Below are positions 10,330 through 21,403 of a DNA stretch of 64,000 nt, in pieces. A program made the translations under genes and the position numbers. The notes under the pieces are model-generated. The model was not told the DNA's origin and ran no database searches. It worked only from the letters and a program-made list of their open reading frames with translations. This DNA is from Hyparrhenia diplandra (Eukaryota > Streptophyta > Magnoliopsida > Poales > Poaceae), in assembly GCA_015847255.1 (NCBI GenBank), contig JADLZK010007832.1, positions 62,001-126,000 of the forward strand, read 5' to 3'. Every line of letters begins with the position of its first letter. Position 1 is the stretch's first letter.

Positions 10330-11193
10330 CTTACCAACAAACACAATTGAATTTGTCCCAAGCACAAGAACACACGACTCTAGGCATGGGAATCAGCGGA
10401 CCAGAAAGATCTCTCAACCGTGAATGCTAGTAGAAAAATAAGTAATTTTAATACTTATCATTAAATAATGACTTAGAATTTCACGGATGCAAGATGTAAG
10501 GAGAGAAAGAGCAATACGAGCTGCTAGAACAGAAAAGCAAGAAATAAGCACAACAGCAAAATCCGTCACCGTCTGCTCTAGGGCGTGCTAGCAAGGACCA
10601 GACAAGACAGATACGACACCCACGTGTCATTTCATTAATTAAGAGAGAGTAAAAAGTACAGAGAAGCCAACTGGCCTACTCCCAAACACCCTTGACTACA
10701 AATGCGCCAAAGTCATAAGGACAAAATTTATTTAACCTAACATGGTTTTCTCATACTATTAGTTCATTTTTCCTCCAGCCAATACACATGACACTCTTGA
10801 AAGTCACATTTAGAAGTTACAAAAAAAATATGTATTTAAAATGTTCAGAATGATTAGCATTTATAGTGGCTAAAGCTTCAAAGAAAGAACACAATAGGAT
10901 TGTGCACAAGCAAAGCAACTAGGGTATCTAAAATGAAATAAGTGCAACGATGATTTTTTGGTGAAGCAACAATAGCTAGTAGGACAGTGTCTAATCCATT
11001 TAAAACAAAGCAGTATCATGACCTCAAATTTAGAATTGAGATTGATACATTACAACATGATGCTCTCTGCACTAAATCATAGCTGTAACAGACATAGGCA
11101 CTTCCTTCGTTAAATCACTATAAAGTATATGTAATGCCATTCAAATTAGTGGGAAATGATCAGACAGCAATACCAACTGCAAATAAGAGATAC
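10330..11193. other. Non-coding DNA downstream of the CLASP fragment
   Basis: This is AT-rich sequence. The CLASP exon that should follow the one at 11194-11262 (family sequence begins LVGRLSQEEL) is not present here, so the captured copy ends inside an intron. Confidence 0.5.
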
Positions 11194-11724
11194 CTTTGTC
11201 AAACAGTTGACACACACAACAAGTATCTTCTCATCATCACTGACCAATAGAGGTACAATAATCTGCATAAGAACCAAAGCCTTTAATATCGAAGTATAAT
11301 AAACTGGACTGAGTAGAAAGGGGAGCAACAATAGTACATAAGAGCAAAACTTTGTACATACAGCAAGACATCTGAAAGGATCGTATTTTGCCAGTAGAAC
11401 ATTTAAGCATTGGTTTGCCTCATTTGAAATCTGCATAGCAACAAAGAAATTTTAACACAATCAAGTCTGCAAATTACAATGGGTATAAAATGAAGGTAAT
11501 ACCTTGGCCACTGCATCTTTGGTCACATGCAGGAGTTTTTCAAGAACAATCTCCATAGAGTCTTCAATTGCATCTTTCTGAAAAGTATATTTGTATAATG
11601 TAAAAGGGAGATTCGATCAACTACCTAATATTGTTATGTTCAAAAAGGGCAAAACTCAGACCTGGTTGTTGAGCATCTCAGCAATCAAAGATAAAGCAAG
11701 CTCCCTCGTGGATGAATCAGTCAT
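11194..11724 (-). pseudogene. Four captured internal CLASP exons
   Basis: Exons in gene order are 11724-11662 (MTDSSTRELALSLIAEML...), 11577-11503 (KDAIEDSMEIVLEKLLHVTK...), 11430-11362 (ISNEANQCLNVLLAKYDPFR...) and 11262-11194 (IIVPLLVSDDEKILVVCVNC...). All have intact AG acceptors and GT donors and join in phase 0 to 92 uninterrupted codons. This is part of the HEAT/TOG array of plant CLASP, a microtubule plus-end and cortical-array stabiliser. All earlier and later CLASP exons are missing. The exon set lies in a Mutator-like element, so it is a captured fragment. Intact splice sites and lack of stops suggest recent capture or constraint. The first ATG is natural in the CLASP sequence and could serve as a start. 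Confidence 0.85.
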
Positions 11725-12016
11725 CTAATACCTCAAGCACAGCCGTTAAGATTTGATTGAAGTATTGTTGCAAGATTGAAAGGCCAGCATCAGAAAGCAA
11801 ATAAGAATTGAAATCCACATCTAGATTACTTTTTTTGAACTTACATCGAGAATTATAGAATACATTGTACTTAATATACATTGGATCCGATTCCACTCAA
11901 TTTTCCACACTCGTGAGCACAACAAAATGGGAAAAGAATTAGAATACCAACCTCTACATGAAGACATCAAACCCTAGCACTAATTTAACCCTAAGGAAAA
12001 ATAGCAGAAAATTTAC

Positions 12017-12114
12017 CTACGGGAGGAAACCACAGCCCCGCTTGGAGGTGCCATCGGGCGGATAAACGGCAGCCAGCTCCGCCATTTGCCGCCGCCAACG
12101 CTTGCCGCTGCCAT
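12017..12114 (-). other. Possible first exon/promoter of the CLASP chimera
   Basis: A frame starting with ATG at 12114 (MAAASVGGGKWRSWLPF...) runs to a good donor CCCGTAG|GTAAAT at 12017/12016. It lies within 220 bp of the element's right terminus, where Pack-MULE transcripts often initiate. Spliced to the exon at 11724 it would be out of frame and hit TGA at once, so if used it is more likely a 5' leader. It does not resemble CLASP. Confidence 0.35.
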
Positions 12115-12341
12115 GGGAGTGGACGCCGACGCGATAGGACGCCGCCGGGAGGGGACCGGCCGCCACCACCTAGAACGAGTGTCCGCTAGCGAGCAAAGGG
12201 GAAAGAACGCGAGCGGAGACGACGCGGAGTGGGAACCGGGCCGAAAATATCTCGCAGAGTGTTGGGCCGGCCCAATACGAGGCGTGCTCGGCGCGAGCTT
12301 AACTGCCGACTGGTCGGCAGTTAACATTGGCCAACTAATCC

Positions 12342-13024
12342 TGTCGAGGGCAGACTCATTGCTAAAGTGGCCTAAACCCATGGGCTACTTATCCTTCTTG
12401 GGCATTTCATCTAATGGGCTCCGGGCCTAGCCTAGACCACCGGTTCTGTTTCGCGATTTGAGCTTGAGCTGTGTTTTTTATTCTAAAATCCGGTACAACC
12501 TGAAACATATACGGGACCCAACCCAACATGATCTCTGGGTCAAATCCAGACCCGAATTTTGAGACTGTCAGCCACATTTCTTTCTTTTTTTTTTTTTGCT
12601 AAAAAACGCTGTTTTTTCGCTAACCCAAGCCTATGATTAGAAGTTTGGGTCTGTTGGGAATGTAGAAATTTCACAAGAGTCGCATATAAATCTCAAATTC
12701 TAAAAAGACCCAGCGGTCATCGTCTGCTTACGCTAATAATCGCTTCACCCGGCTCTAATCGCGTCGCCCTCCTACCACGCGGAACGAGATCCTCTAAAGT
12801 CGTACGGAATGACTGCTCTCTCCAGTAACTCATCTTGATCGTTCGATTTGCATCCAACGCTGATGAGCACTCCAGCAACATTTGCCCTGTCCCGCTCTTG
12901 CTTCCTAGGCTTCGGCCCAATATCAACACGTCCATTGGGTGTCACTCTGGGAACGGTTTGGGCCCAAAATCGGTTTTCCGGTTTGGTTTTTCTATTTGGG
13001 CCATTTGGTTTGGGTGGAAACAGG
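12342..13024. other. Intergenic DNA with Site II-like motifs and a dispersed 45-bp motif
   Basis: Several TGGGCT/GGGCC motifs lie at 12380-12430. A segment at about 12780-12840 recurs in inverted orientation at about 51465-51528 (core GAGAGAGCAGTC-TTCCGTACGACT), indicating an unclassified dispersed repeat. No gene is recognised. Confidence 0.5.
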
Positions 13025-13368
13025 CTAAAAAATATATGGAAAAAGTCGAATTCCCTCCCCAATTTGTCGAAAGTTCACTTTTCCTCCCTCAACGCCAAAA
13101 CCGGACAAATCACCTCCCTCAACTTTTCAAACCATGCAAATTACCTCCCTCGATCGGTTTTGAGAGCGGTATTGCTACAGTAACAGTGGTTTACCTTTTC
13201 CTTTTTAAAAAATTTTTGGTTGAATCTTTGAAAAATCATAGTAAATCACGTAAAAATCATAAAATGAAAAATCCAATTTTGTTAGACTCCATATGATTAG
13301 ATCTACACATTGAATATATAATATGATATGATTTAATACAAAGTTTTTGCTATGAAGGTTTCGACATT
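13025..13368 (+). repeat. Dispersed repeat 'A', copy 1
   Basis: The sequence CACTTTTCCTCCCTCAACGC...ACCTCCCTCAACTTTTCAAA...TTGAATCTTTGAAAAATCAT...GATCTACACATTGAATATAT is found again, inverted, at about 44395-44735. Coding potential is absent. It is probably a non-autonomous DNA transposon family, class unresolved. Confidence 0.7.
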
Positions 13369-13499
13369 TTCTTTTATACTAGGTAAATGCCCGCGTGCGT
13401 TGCAACGGGAGCACATAATATTTTTTTATGCAAATACTGTGGGAGTGATCCCCACAATATCAAAACACTTTTATAAATAGTTAAATTAAAAACAGAGGT

Positions 13500-13800
13500 C
13501 TGGGAACTTACATAGGGTAAAGCTGACCTAAGATCAGGCTTGAACCTAAGGGATTGGAGAGTACATTGGTTTTGAAATTACAAAGCCATCTTGCTTGGCA
13601 GATGGCAGGGATCGCGACCGTCGAAGATCTTCTCATTGCGCATTTCCAGATCTCCCATGCAGCGATTAGGGAGGCGTGCCTGTCGAGCTTTGTATGAAAC
13701 GAGATTGAGCGAGTGGTCCCAAATGATATTGATCTTACCCCAACATTATGCTGCAAATGAACATGTGAAGAATAGATGATGAATCAGCCCCTGCTTCGCG
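13500..13800 (-). pseudogene. LINE ORF2 C-terminal remnant (zf-RVT region)
   Basis: In the minus-strand frames the sequence reads LIHHLFFTCSFAAYCWGKI..., the typical Cys/His 'HLFFxC..A..W' motif of the zinc-binding region after plant LINE reverse transcriptase, followed by a decayed tail. It is not contiguous with the LINE at 15484-19798 and is a separate, older fragment. Just before it, at 13380-13412, lies a short GC-rich GCGTTGCAACGGGAGC motif of unknown nature. Confidence 0.55.
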
Positions 13801-14553
13801 TAGGACACATAGGTCATCAGGGAACACATAATTTTAAATGGCCACTCTAGGTAAGCTGAAATAGGTTGGACTGTAGGTTAGTGTTCATTTTACTTTTGTT
13901 GTCATAATCTGCATACAGTAAGATTTAACTGAAAGCATTGTAGCTACTTGAGAGTTGAGACCAACATGGGTGAATATGTTTGTAGCCATATGTGTTGCAA
14001 CAGGAAAACAGTACCATGATATTATGTAAATATTTACATTGTTACTAAAAAAATGTCCATGTGTTCTAAAGGGAAAAAAGTACATATCATACCATGATAA
14101 TGCAAATACAAATGTGTTATACCATTACACAACAAAGGGTATTTCGAGCATGATCTTTGCAGTTCAACATCATTTTTACACAGATCTTCAAGAAAAGTAT
14201 GGAGTAGGGATACCATTTGCACCTCTTGCCAGCATTCTATGGCCTGGTGTGAATCACTGTGCATAATATACAATAGCAAAGCAACGCAGCAATGAATGAG
14301 ATGATGCATCATTGCTAGAATGTCTGATAATCAAGTGCTGAAACACAAAATATGAGCAAGAGAAACTGAATCTGTGAGACTATATGAATAACCTAGTATT
14401 TTGTCGCTATAGAGGTCAGGCTAACCTACCCTACTGAACCAAACATCACATAAATGGCAGACACTTAGAAGTTGCAAGCAACTGCTGAAAGTGGTCGGTT
14501 TTACTTGACACAAGTATGAGCAAGCTGAAGTACTAAACTCAGCTTTAAAATAC
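13801..14553. other. AT-rich intron/intergenic DNA
   Basis: No gene is recognised. A coding-like frame on the minus strand at about 14160-14312 has no family resemblance I can name. Confidence 0.4.
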
Positions 14554-14692
14554 CTGCCAACTGCCTCTACAGTATTGAGATCCTCCTCAAATAATTCCCC
14601 TCAAAATCCAGCGCTGGGCCAGGCTAATTCGTTAGCCTGCTGAATCTTGAGTTCCCACACATTAATGGCGGCCTTTGCACCATAGTGCTTAT
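14554..14692 (-). pseudogene. Neprosin (DUF239) domain exon, decayed
   Basis: The exon lies between an acceptor (GGGATGTCAG) and a donor (TTGGCAG|GTATTT). It reads KHYGAKAAINVWELKIQQ(A)NE, then after shifts ...SLAQRWIL..., ending as a damaged 'EAGWQ'. The order YGAKAxINVWxPKxQQxNEFSLxQxWxLGGSF...NSxEAGWQ is the conserved start of the plant neprosin/DUF239 peptidase domain. At least two small indels and a stop (TGA) break it. The adjoining exons (YGDNxxRLFTYWT...) are not seen. Secretion and protease function belong to the family, not to this remnant. Confidence 0.65.
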
Positions 14693-15473
14693 CTGACATC
14701 CCATAGCAAAACAAAACAAAACAATTGCAGCTCCACTGTAAATCAACAATAGAGCCTACCAAAATTCCAAGAGTGAACATGAACTATCTTAAGAAAGGGT
14801 CTTAGATGAGTAATGATGGGATATTTAACAAAATAGACACATAAATATTTATGTGTGGAAAGCACAACTCAAACCAGAAAAACTGAACCAAATCACTTGC
14901 TTCATTACATGTAAATCCGTAACCACTTGATGTAGGAGGGTAAAAAATATAGTTCAAGTAATTAATAAATTGCCCCACATTACAATGAGAAACAAACCTC
15001 ACAAGCTTGCTTAACTGAACTTAACCGTGTTCGAGTTAATTCTAATTCACATTAGAATTAGAATGATGGGATATAGTCTGCGCATGTGCCTTCTATCAGG
15101 AAGGCCTCGCCCTATGTGACATCCTGCAGAAAAGACCTAAGATTAGGAACCAGGGACAGATTAAATGGGGCACTTCTACAAACATGAAAAAGGGCCCGAA
15201 TCTAATAATATGATTTACTGATCTAATTAATAACTAACTAACTAATACTAATTACAATACATAATGAAGAAGACTGCCAGCTTCTAGCAATACAAAAGTT
15301 CATGTAGAGGTGCTTGCTAGACATTTTTCCAAGAAGTTATGTTTTGGCTTGATAATCTTGTCTTGGCAAGGATTTAGGACATTCAAGACAGATTTACTTC
15401 AAGAAACTATGGTTAAACATCATTGCTAGCATATAAGCTACTGGAGGAATGAAAACAAAAATACCTGTACATG
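14693..15473. other. AT-rich host DNA at the LINE insertion site
   Basis: No intact gene is seen. On the minus strand at about 15070-15110 a weak 'GEA...EGT...' resembling the neprosin N-terminal region is possible but too degraded to call. Confidence 0.35.
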
Positions 15474-15797
15474 CTGAAGCTCATTTTTTTTTGAATGAGG
15501 AAACCCCATTTCCATTGAGCAACGGAAATACAAACAGAGTTTGTTACAAGACTTGGACAGAGTTCAGGATAAAAAGCAACAAGCTACTAAAACCTGCTGC
15601 TAGCGCGATAAAGGATATTACGTCTAAACGCACAGAAATTACCAAAGTAGCACAGTACCAGACTACCAATTATTACAGACCGTTCAGAGAGTACCACGAC
15701 AGTCAACCAGAAAACATTCCACCAAACTGAAAGTTCAACATATCAGAACACCAGTAGCGACCCTTCGTACTCCTCTTCAGCTTCCTGGGAGTTGCCT

Positions 15798-18700
15798 TCA
15801 ATCATCCAGGTCCTCATTTGAGTCATGCTGCTTTTCTGCATCGGTCTTCTTAGCCTTCTTGCTCAACAGCCGAACCGCAATCTCCATCATTGTGTTAACG
15901 CCTTCTTGGAGAGCTTGTTTATCAGAATCAGAATAGAAACCTGCCCAGTAGCTAATTAATGCACAGGTGTGACAAATGATAGTAAGGGGACTTTGTATTT
16001 TCTTATTATCAAAACACACACTATTCCTAGCCTTCCATATGGCCCAGCACAGAGCTGCAAGACCTAAAGTATGGAACTGTTGATTATTAGGCATCCAAAT
16101 CATAAACCATTTCCAAGCTTGCTCGAGATTTCCAGGAATATTTGATGCCCCTAAACAAGTTGCAAAAGTTGCCCAGACTGTTTTAGCAGTGCTACACTGG
16201 AAGAAAAGATGAACAATACTCTCATCACATAAGCAGAAATAACATTGTGGATCACCACTCCATTTCCTTCTAATCATATTATCTTTTGTTAAAATGGCAT
16301 TATTAGACAGTAACCAAAGAAAGATCTTGATTTTTTCAGGGATCTTGCTTTTCCAGATATTTCTATGATAAGTGCCTGAATCATTAGCAGTCATGAGATT
16401 ATATGCTGATTTAACCGTGAAAAGCTTTTTAACACCAAATCTTCAAATAACAGAGTCATCACGTGCATAAAACTGAGTTTCCAAAAGTCTATCAACAATT
16501 TGAAGCCATTGAGACCTCCAGATATCAACCAACCATCTAGAGAAGGTAACAGAATTTGGATTATCTTTCACTTCACTTAATAAAATATGTTTATTATTGG
16601 CCATAAGATACAGATCTGGGTATGTAGTAGCTAGAGGTTCATTATCTAACCAAGTATCAACCCAGAATCTGATTTTTTTTTTTCCCATTTCCAACCAAAA
16701 ATTTTCTCCCATGAAGATATACATCCCTAATTTTTAGCAGGTCATGCCACATTGCTGAATCAGTCTGTTTGGGTTTAACAGTACTGATTGAATCCTTCTT
16801 AAGGTATTTATAAGATACAATGTCTTGCCAAAGGCCAGATTCTTTATCTAATTTCCATAACCATTTACACAATAAACTTATATTCATCTTCCTTATATCT
16901 TTAATACCAAGCCCACCATGCTTTTTGCTTCTACAAATTTTCACCCATTTTATCAAGTGATATTTTCTTTTTGTACCCCCTCCTTGCCAGAAAAACGATC
17001 TCCTCTGCTTGTCTAGCTTGTAAACAATAGTTTTAGGAAAGAGGTACATGGACATATGATAGATTGGTGCATTATTCAAACTTGTCTGAATTAGTATTTT
17101 CCTAGCAGCTATAGACATAGTGCCACCCATCCAAATGTCCAGTCTTTTAGCATTTTTCTCATATAGAGGCATCCAATCAATGATATGTAATCTACCAGGA
17201 CTGACTGGGACCCCAAGATATTTAATTGGAAAAGACCCAATCTTGCAGTTGAAAATTTCTGCATACAGATAATCTAGATCTTCATCATCATTAATACTGA
17301 TTACCTCACTCTTGGCAAAATTGATTTTGAGACCTGACATAAGTTCATACAAATAAAGGAGGAACTTGAGGTTTCTAGCCCCTTCTAGATCATTTTTGAG
17401 ACATATTATCGTATCATCAGCATATTGAAGGACTACCACACCTTTATCAATGATGTGATCAATAAGACCAGTTATCAAGTTATTTTGTTGTGCCTTAAGG
17501 ATCATTCTGGTAAGCCCATCAGCTATAAAATTGAATAGAATAGGAGACAATGGGTCCCCCTGTCTGACACCCTTGTAGCTTTTAATGTAGCCACCAATTG
17601 TGTCATTAAGCTTGATACTAACCGTCCCACCAGATACAACTTGCTCAATCCATCTACACCATAAAGGACAGAACCCTCTTGCATGTAAGGCTTGTAATAA
17701 AAACTTCCAACTGACTTTGTCGTATGCTTTTTCAAAGTCCAGTTTTAGAACTATTCCAGGCTTTTTCTTTAGTTTGGTTTCATGCAGGATTTCATGAAGA
17801 ATCATAACCCCACTCATAATATTTCTACCTTTCATAAAGGCAGTCTGATTATTGTGGATCAGTTTGTCAGCTATATGTTCAATCCTCAGAGTGAGTGTCT
17901 TGGTCAAGAGCTTATATAGACAATTCAAAAGACAAATGGGTCTATACTGTTGAATTGTAGTTGCATTAGTTTTTTTGGGAAGTAGAGTTATAATGCCATA
18001 ATTCACTCTACTAATATTCACTCTTTCTTTATGAAAATCATCAAAGAACTGGATCACATCATCTTTAATGATTTCCCAGCAAACTTGATAGAACTCAATG
18101 GGTATTTTATCTGGCCCAGCGGCCTTGTTCTTTTCCATCTGGAAAAGAGCTCTTTTAATTTCTTTTTCGGTGAAAGGTTGACAAAGTAAATCATTCTCCT
18201 CTTGGGTTACAGTTGGAGCATTCTCCCAAATACTTTGATCTAACTGAATATGATTTTCCTCTTCAGGGCCAAAAAGTTTTGAATAATAATCTGTGGCATG
18301 ATCTAACAGATTTTTATCTCCCTCAATGATTACACCATTATCCTCAAAGGAAACAATGGTACTTTTCCTTTTCTTGCCATTGGCAATTTTATGAAAGTAA
18401 GTAGTGTTATTATCTCCTTTGAGGAGCCACTGCTCATGGGACCTGTTTCTCCAGTAAGTTTCTTCCTGGTCTAAGAGCATAAGATTTTCCTGTATTAACT
18501 GACATTTGTGAAGGAAAAGATCATCACATAAGACATTATTTTCTTCCATTTCCTCTAGAATAACAAGATTTTTCTTGTTCTCCTCCCTTTTTTTCTTCAA
18601 TTCTCCTTGAAGATTAACCCCCCAGCCTTTAAAATATTGCTTGAATAATTTCAGCTTCTGCTTGATTTTATCTAGAGCAGTATCAGCCCTGCATGGCTTA

Positions 18701-19491
18701 TCCCAGATCTCTTTGACTTTTGGAAGAAAATCAGGATTGCTAAGCCAAGCTAGCACAAATCTGAATTGAATGGTTCTAGGTGGGGTGTTATTATTGACAG
18801 AGATTATCAAGGGATTATGGTCTGATACTTCACGAGGCAACTTCTTAACTAAGACCGTGGGAAATATATCCTCCCATGACTTAGTTACAAGTATTCTGTC
18901 CAGCTTTTCCAATAAAGGATTAGCTTGGTTGTTTGTCCAGGTATAAATTCCACCATTCATTATAATTTCTTTGAGTTCATGATATTCAATTAGTGTATTA
19001 AACAGGGTGGAAAATCTGTTTAGAACAGAAGGTTTGTTTCTTTCATACAAGAACCTTATTATGTTAAAGTCACCTCCAATCAGTGTGGGCTCCATACTAT
19101 GAGAGCAGAAGGAGGATAACTCTGTCAGAAAATTGATTTTATTCTCATCATGGGCAGAACCATACACTACTATTAAATTCCATTTTTTCTTTTGAACTTT
19201 GTCCCACAGGTTCAATTGTATCATGAACTCTCCTTGTTTAAAGGATTCCACATCATACCACTCTAGTCTAATGCCAACTAAAAGGCCACCTGATTTTCCA
19301 GATGCAGGATTACTCAGCCAGGCATAATCCTTTGCATAATCAAAACCTCTTATAATTTTCTCATCACATAGTTGTAGCATTGTTTCTTGAATGCCAATAA
19401 AATGAAACATATATTGGTTAATCAAATTTTTGAGATAAGTAGCAACACCAGATTTCTTCAGACCCCTGCAATTCCATATGAGGCCATTCAT
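15798..19491 (-). pseudogene. LINE ORF2: endonuclease + reverse transcriptase + zf-RVT
   Basis: The frame begins MNGLIWNCRGLKKSG, an APE-type endonuclease (IGIQET near residue 35, GGDFNII near 140, SDHNPLI near 225). Reverse transcriptase follows with KLDFEKAYDKVSW, GVRQGDPLSP and the catalytic QYADD (encoded near 17420). The zinc-binding tail reads WKSKIPEKIKIFLWLL...CYFC...HLFFQC. Two lesions interrupt it: a frameshift in the A-run at about 16672-16684, and a TGA codon at 16445-16443 where related elements usually have Trp before the (R/K)FG motif. The known role is nicking DNA and copying its own RNA into the nick. It would be inactive here without bypass of both lesions. Confidence 0.9.
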
Positions 19492-19493
19492 TA

Positions 19494-19796
19494 TTAACTG
19501 GATTTTTTTGTTTTGTGGCTCTCATGATCAGAGGAGACTTTACGAGGTCTACCTCTTTTTTTCACAGGTACAGGGCCTTCCTGTACTTTTGCTTTTCCTT
19601 TTTGATTGGAAAGGATAATCAAACTTTTTCCTTTACTCAATCTTTTGTTTTTTTTGGATTCCACAATAACAAAATCCTCAGAACCTGAGGATTCTTCCTG
19701 TATCCACTCAAGTTGTAACAAATCATCATTTATAGCAGAATTATCAGGAATCTCAGTAACCACAGCTTTATTTTTTTGATTATGTTTTTCATACAA
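19494..19796 (-). pseudogene. LINE ORF1 C-terminal remnant
   Basis: This is a 100-codon frame just upstream of ORF2, rich in Lys/Glu/Ser and ending with VKKRGRPRKVSSDHES. The GRPRK stretch resembles an AT-hook/basic nucleic-acid-binding tail. It ends 2 bp before the ORF2 start codon. It is truncated at its 5' side by the insertion boundary, so the RRM/zinc-knuckle core of ORF1 is missing. Confidence 0.65.
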
Positions 19797-19808
19797 ATCT
19801 GAAGCTCA

Positions 19809-19916
19809 TATTAAAACTCTTTTTGCAAACATGAATCCAGCTACTCGGAGCACACAGAACATACTGCCAAAATCACACACCACCAACAAACATTCAGCTG
19901 CTACTGTTTTGTGTCC
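19809..19916. other. Short host segment between the LINE and the SIRE-like element
   Basis: This is about 110 bp of unannotated host DNA between the LINE target duplication and the CCTTC duplication of the large LTR element. It continues beyond 42949. Confidence 0.6.
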
Positions 19917-19921
19917 CCTTC

Positions 19922-21372
19922 TGAAGGGTCGAGATGGGGACTAGGGGGGGGTGAATAGTCCCTTTTAAAAACTAATCGCACCGGCTAACCGAAACAAATG
20001 CGGAATTAAACTTATCGGTCTAGCCAAGACTTCACCCTTCTAACTAAGACTCTAAATCACCTCATAAAAGATCCTACACGAGTGAGGTGACAAGCCTAGC
20101 TTGAGCTCCTAATCAATTCTAATGAAAGGTCACACAAACCTAAGCACTAGTACTTCAAGCACAAGAAAGCTCCTACACAATTCTAGTTAGCGCAAGCACA
20201 AAGCCCCTAAGCTCACTAGGTGCACAATGGACAAGGTAACACACGCCTAACCCAAAGGCTCAAATTATCTAGCTACACAAGCTAAGCAAAGTAACTAATC
20301 AAGCTACACAACCTAGATAGTCACAACTACTCTACTCAAGCACAAGCACAATATATATGAATGTAAGAACAAAGCTTGAGAACAAGAGAATGCAAACCAC
20401 CGCGAAGTGTGGACACAGGATGACACAGGTGATTTTTTACCGAGGTCTCGGGAAGCTTGCCAACTTCCCCCTACTCCTCGTTGTGTCGACCAACACTTTA
20501 GTGGTTCCACGGTTTGGCGAATCACCCGGTGATGATTCTCAAGCTTAATGGCCAGTGCCAAATCCCACAGCTGGGAGCTCGATCGAGACACTCACACAGT
20601 GTGAGTTCTCTAGCCAATCCCTCAGAGGGTACCGTGTGAACCCACACACAAGTGTGGTAGCTCAATGACACGCTCCACTAGAGTTGCTCTTCACGATCCC
20701 CCGCGAGGTGAGCACGAACCTCTCACAATCTCTTCTCTCCGAGCACCGCACAATCTTCTTTACGTGCTTCATGAAGTCTCAATCTCCAAACCGTCTAGAT
20801 GATGGCAATCACCAAGAGTAATAGAAAATCCACAATAGCAATAACCACCTAGTGCCACAAATATGAATCTCGAAATGCAATGCATTAGGTATCCCAATCC
20901 TCTTTCAAATTAGCTCTAATCTTGAGTGGAATTAAATGGGAAATAGGTGGATCTTCAACCTCTCATCCACACCCATCAAGGGCTCTCACTCTCTCCTTGA
21001 AATCTCAGCTCAAAACATGGAAGAGAGATGAGGAGAGGATGAACCCTAACTCACCTAGAGAAAGGGAAGCAGCTCACTGTGTTGTTTTCAGTTGAGGCAA
21101 GAGCTATCCAGCACGGAGGGAACAAGCACCTTATATCCCTGCTAGCACTCCAGGCCACCAACGGCTCCAACCCAACGGTCGGCACCCACCTCGGCACTTC
21201 CGTCGGCAGCGGCAGCACATCATCTGCTCTCTCGGTCTCCAATGGCCAAGCAGCGGCGGCCGGATATTTTTGTTACGAAGGAAACTGACGGGACGCTCCT
21301 CTGTACGCAGCAGCCAGTAAGTCATCGAGCAGCTTTGGGCTTCGTAGCTCCCTGGGCCAGCAGCGCCACCAG

Positions 21373-21403
<31 letters not shown>

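Larger units (their letters stand above)
6780..12332 (-). mobile_element. Mutator-like element carrying CLASP exons (Pack-MULE)
   Basis: An exact 9-bp duplication AACTAATCC lies at 6771-6779 and 12333-12341, as expected for Mutator-like elements. The inverted ends begin GG and share TGTTAACTGCCGAC, with weaker similarity for about 50 bp (GCGCCGA...CTCG). Both ends contain hairpins: 12-bp arms at 6799-6828, and a 26-bp palindrome at 12299-12324. No MURA transposase is seen. Cargo is four CLASP exons (11194-11724, minus strand), a first-exon-like segment near the right end, a SINE (9170-9475) and a minisatellite (9806-10325). A MULE without transposase but with captured host exons is a Pack-MULE. 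Confidence 0.8.
15474..19808 (-). mobile_element. L1-type LINE, 5'-truncated, with 10-bp target duplication
   Basis: The exact 10-mer CTGAAGCTCA flanks the element at 15474-15483 and 19799-19808. The LINE body is 15484-19798 on the minus strand, ending in a 9-A tail (T run 15484-15492). It contains the end of ORF1, a nearly complete ORF2 (endonuclease, reverse transcriptase, zinc-knuckle region) and a 3' UTR of about 300 bp. The 5' part including most of ORF1 is missing, the usual result of incomplete target-primed reverse transcription. The exact duplication and few lesions show a young insertion. Confidence 0.92.

Noticed and set aside
6780..12332. Helitron as the carrier of the CLASP exons
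   Set aside because: The hairpins and exon capture suggested it, but a 9-bp target duplication and inverted termini fit Mutator-like elements; Helitrons make no duplication and have no TIRs.
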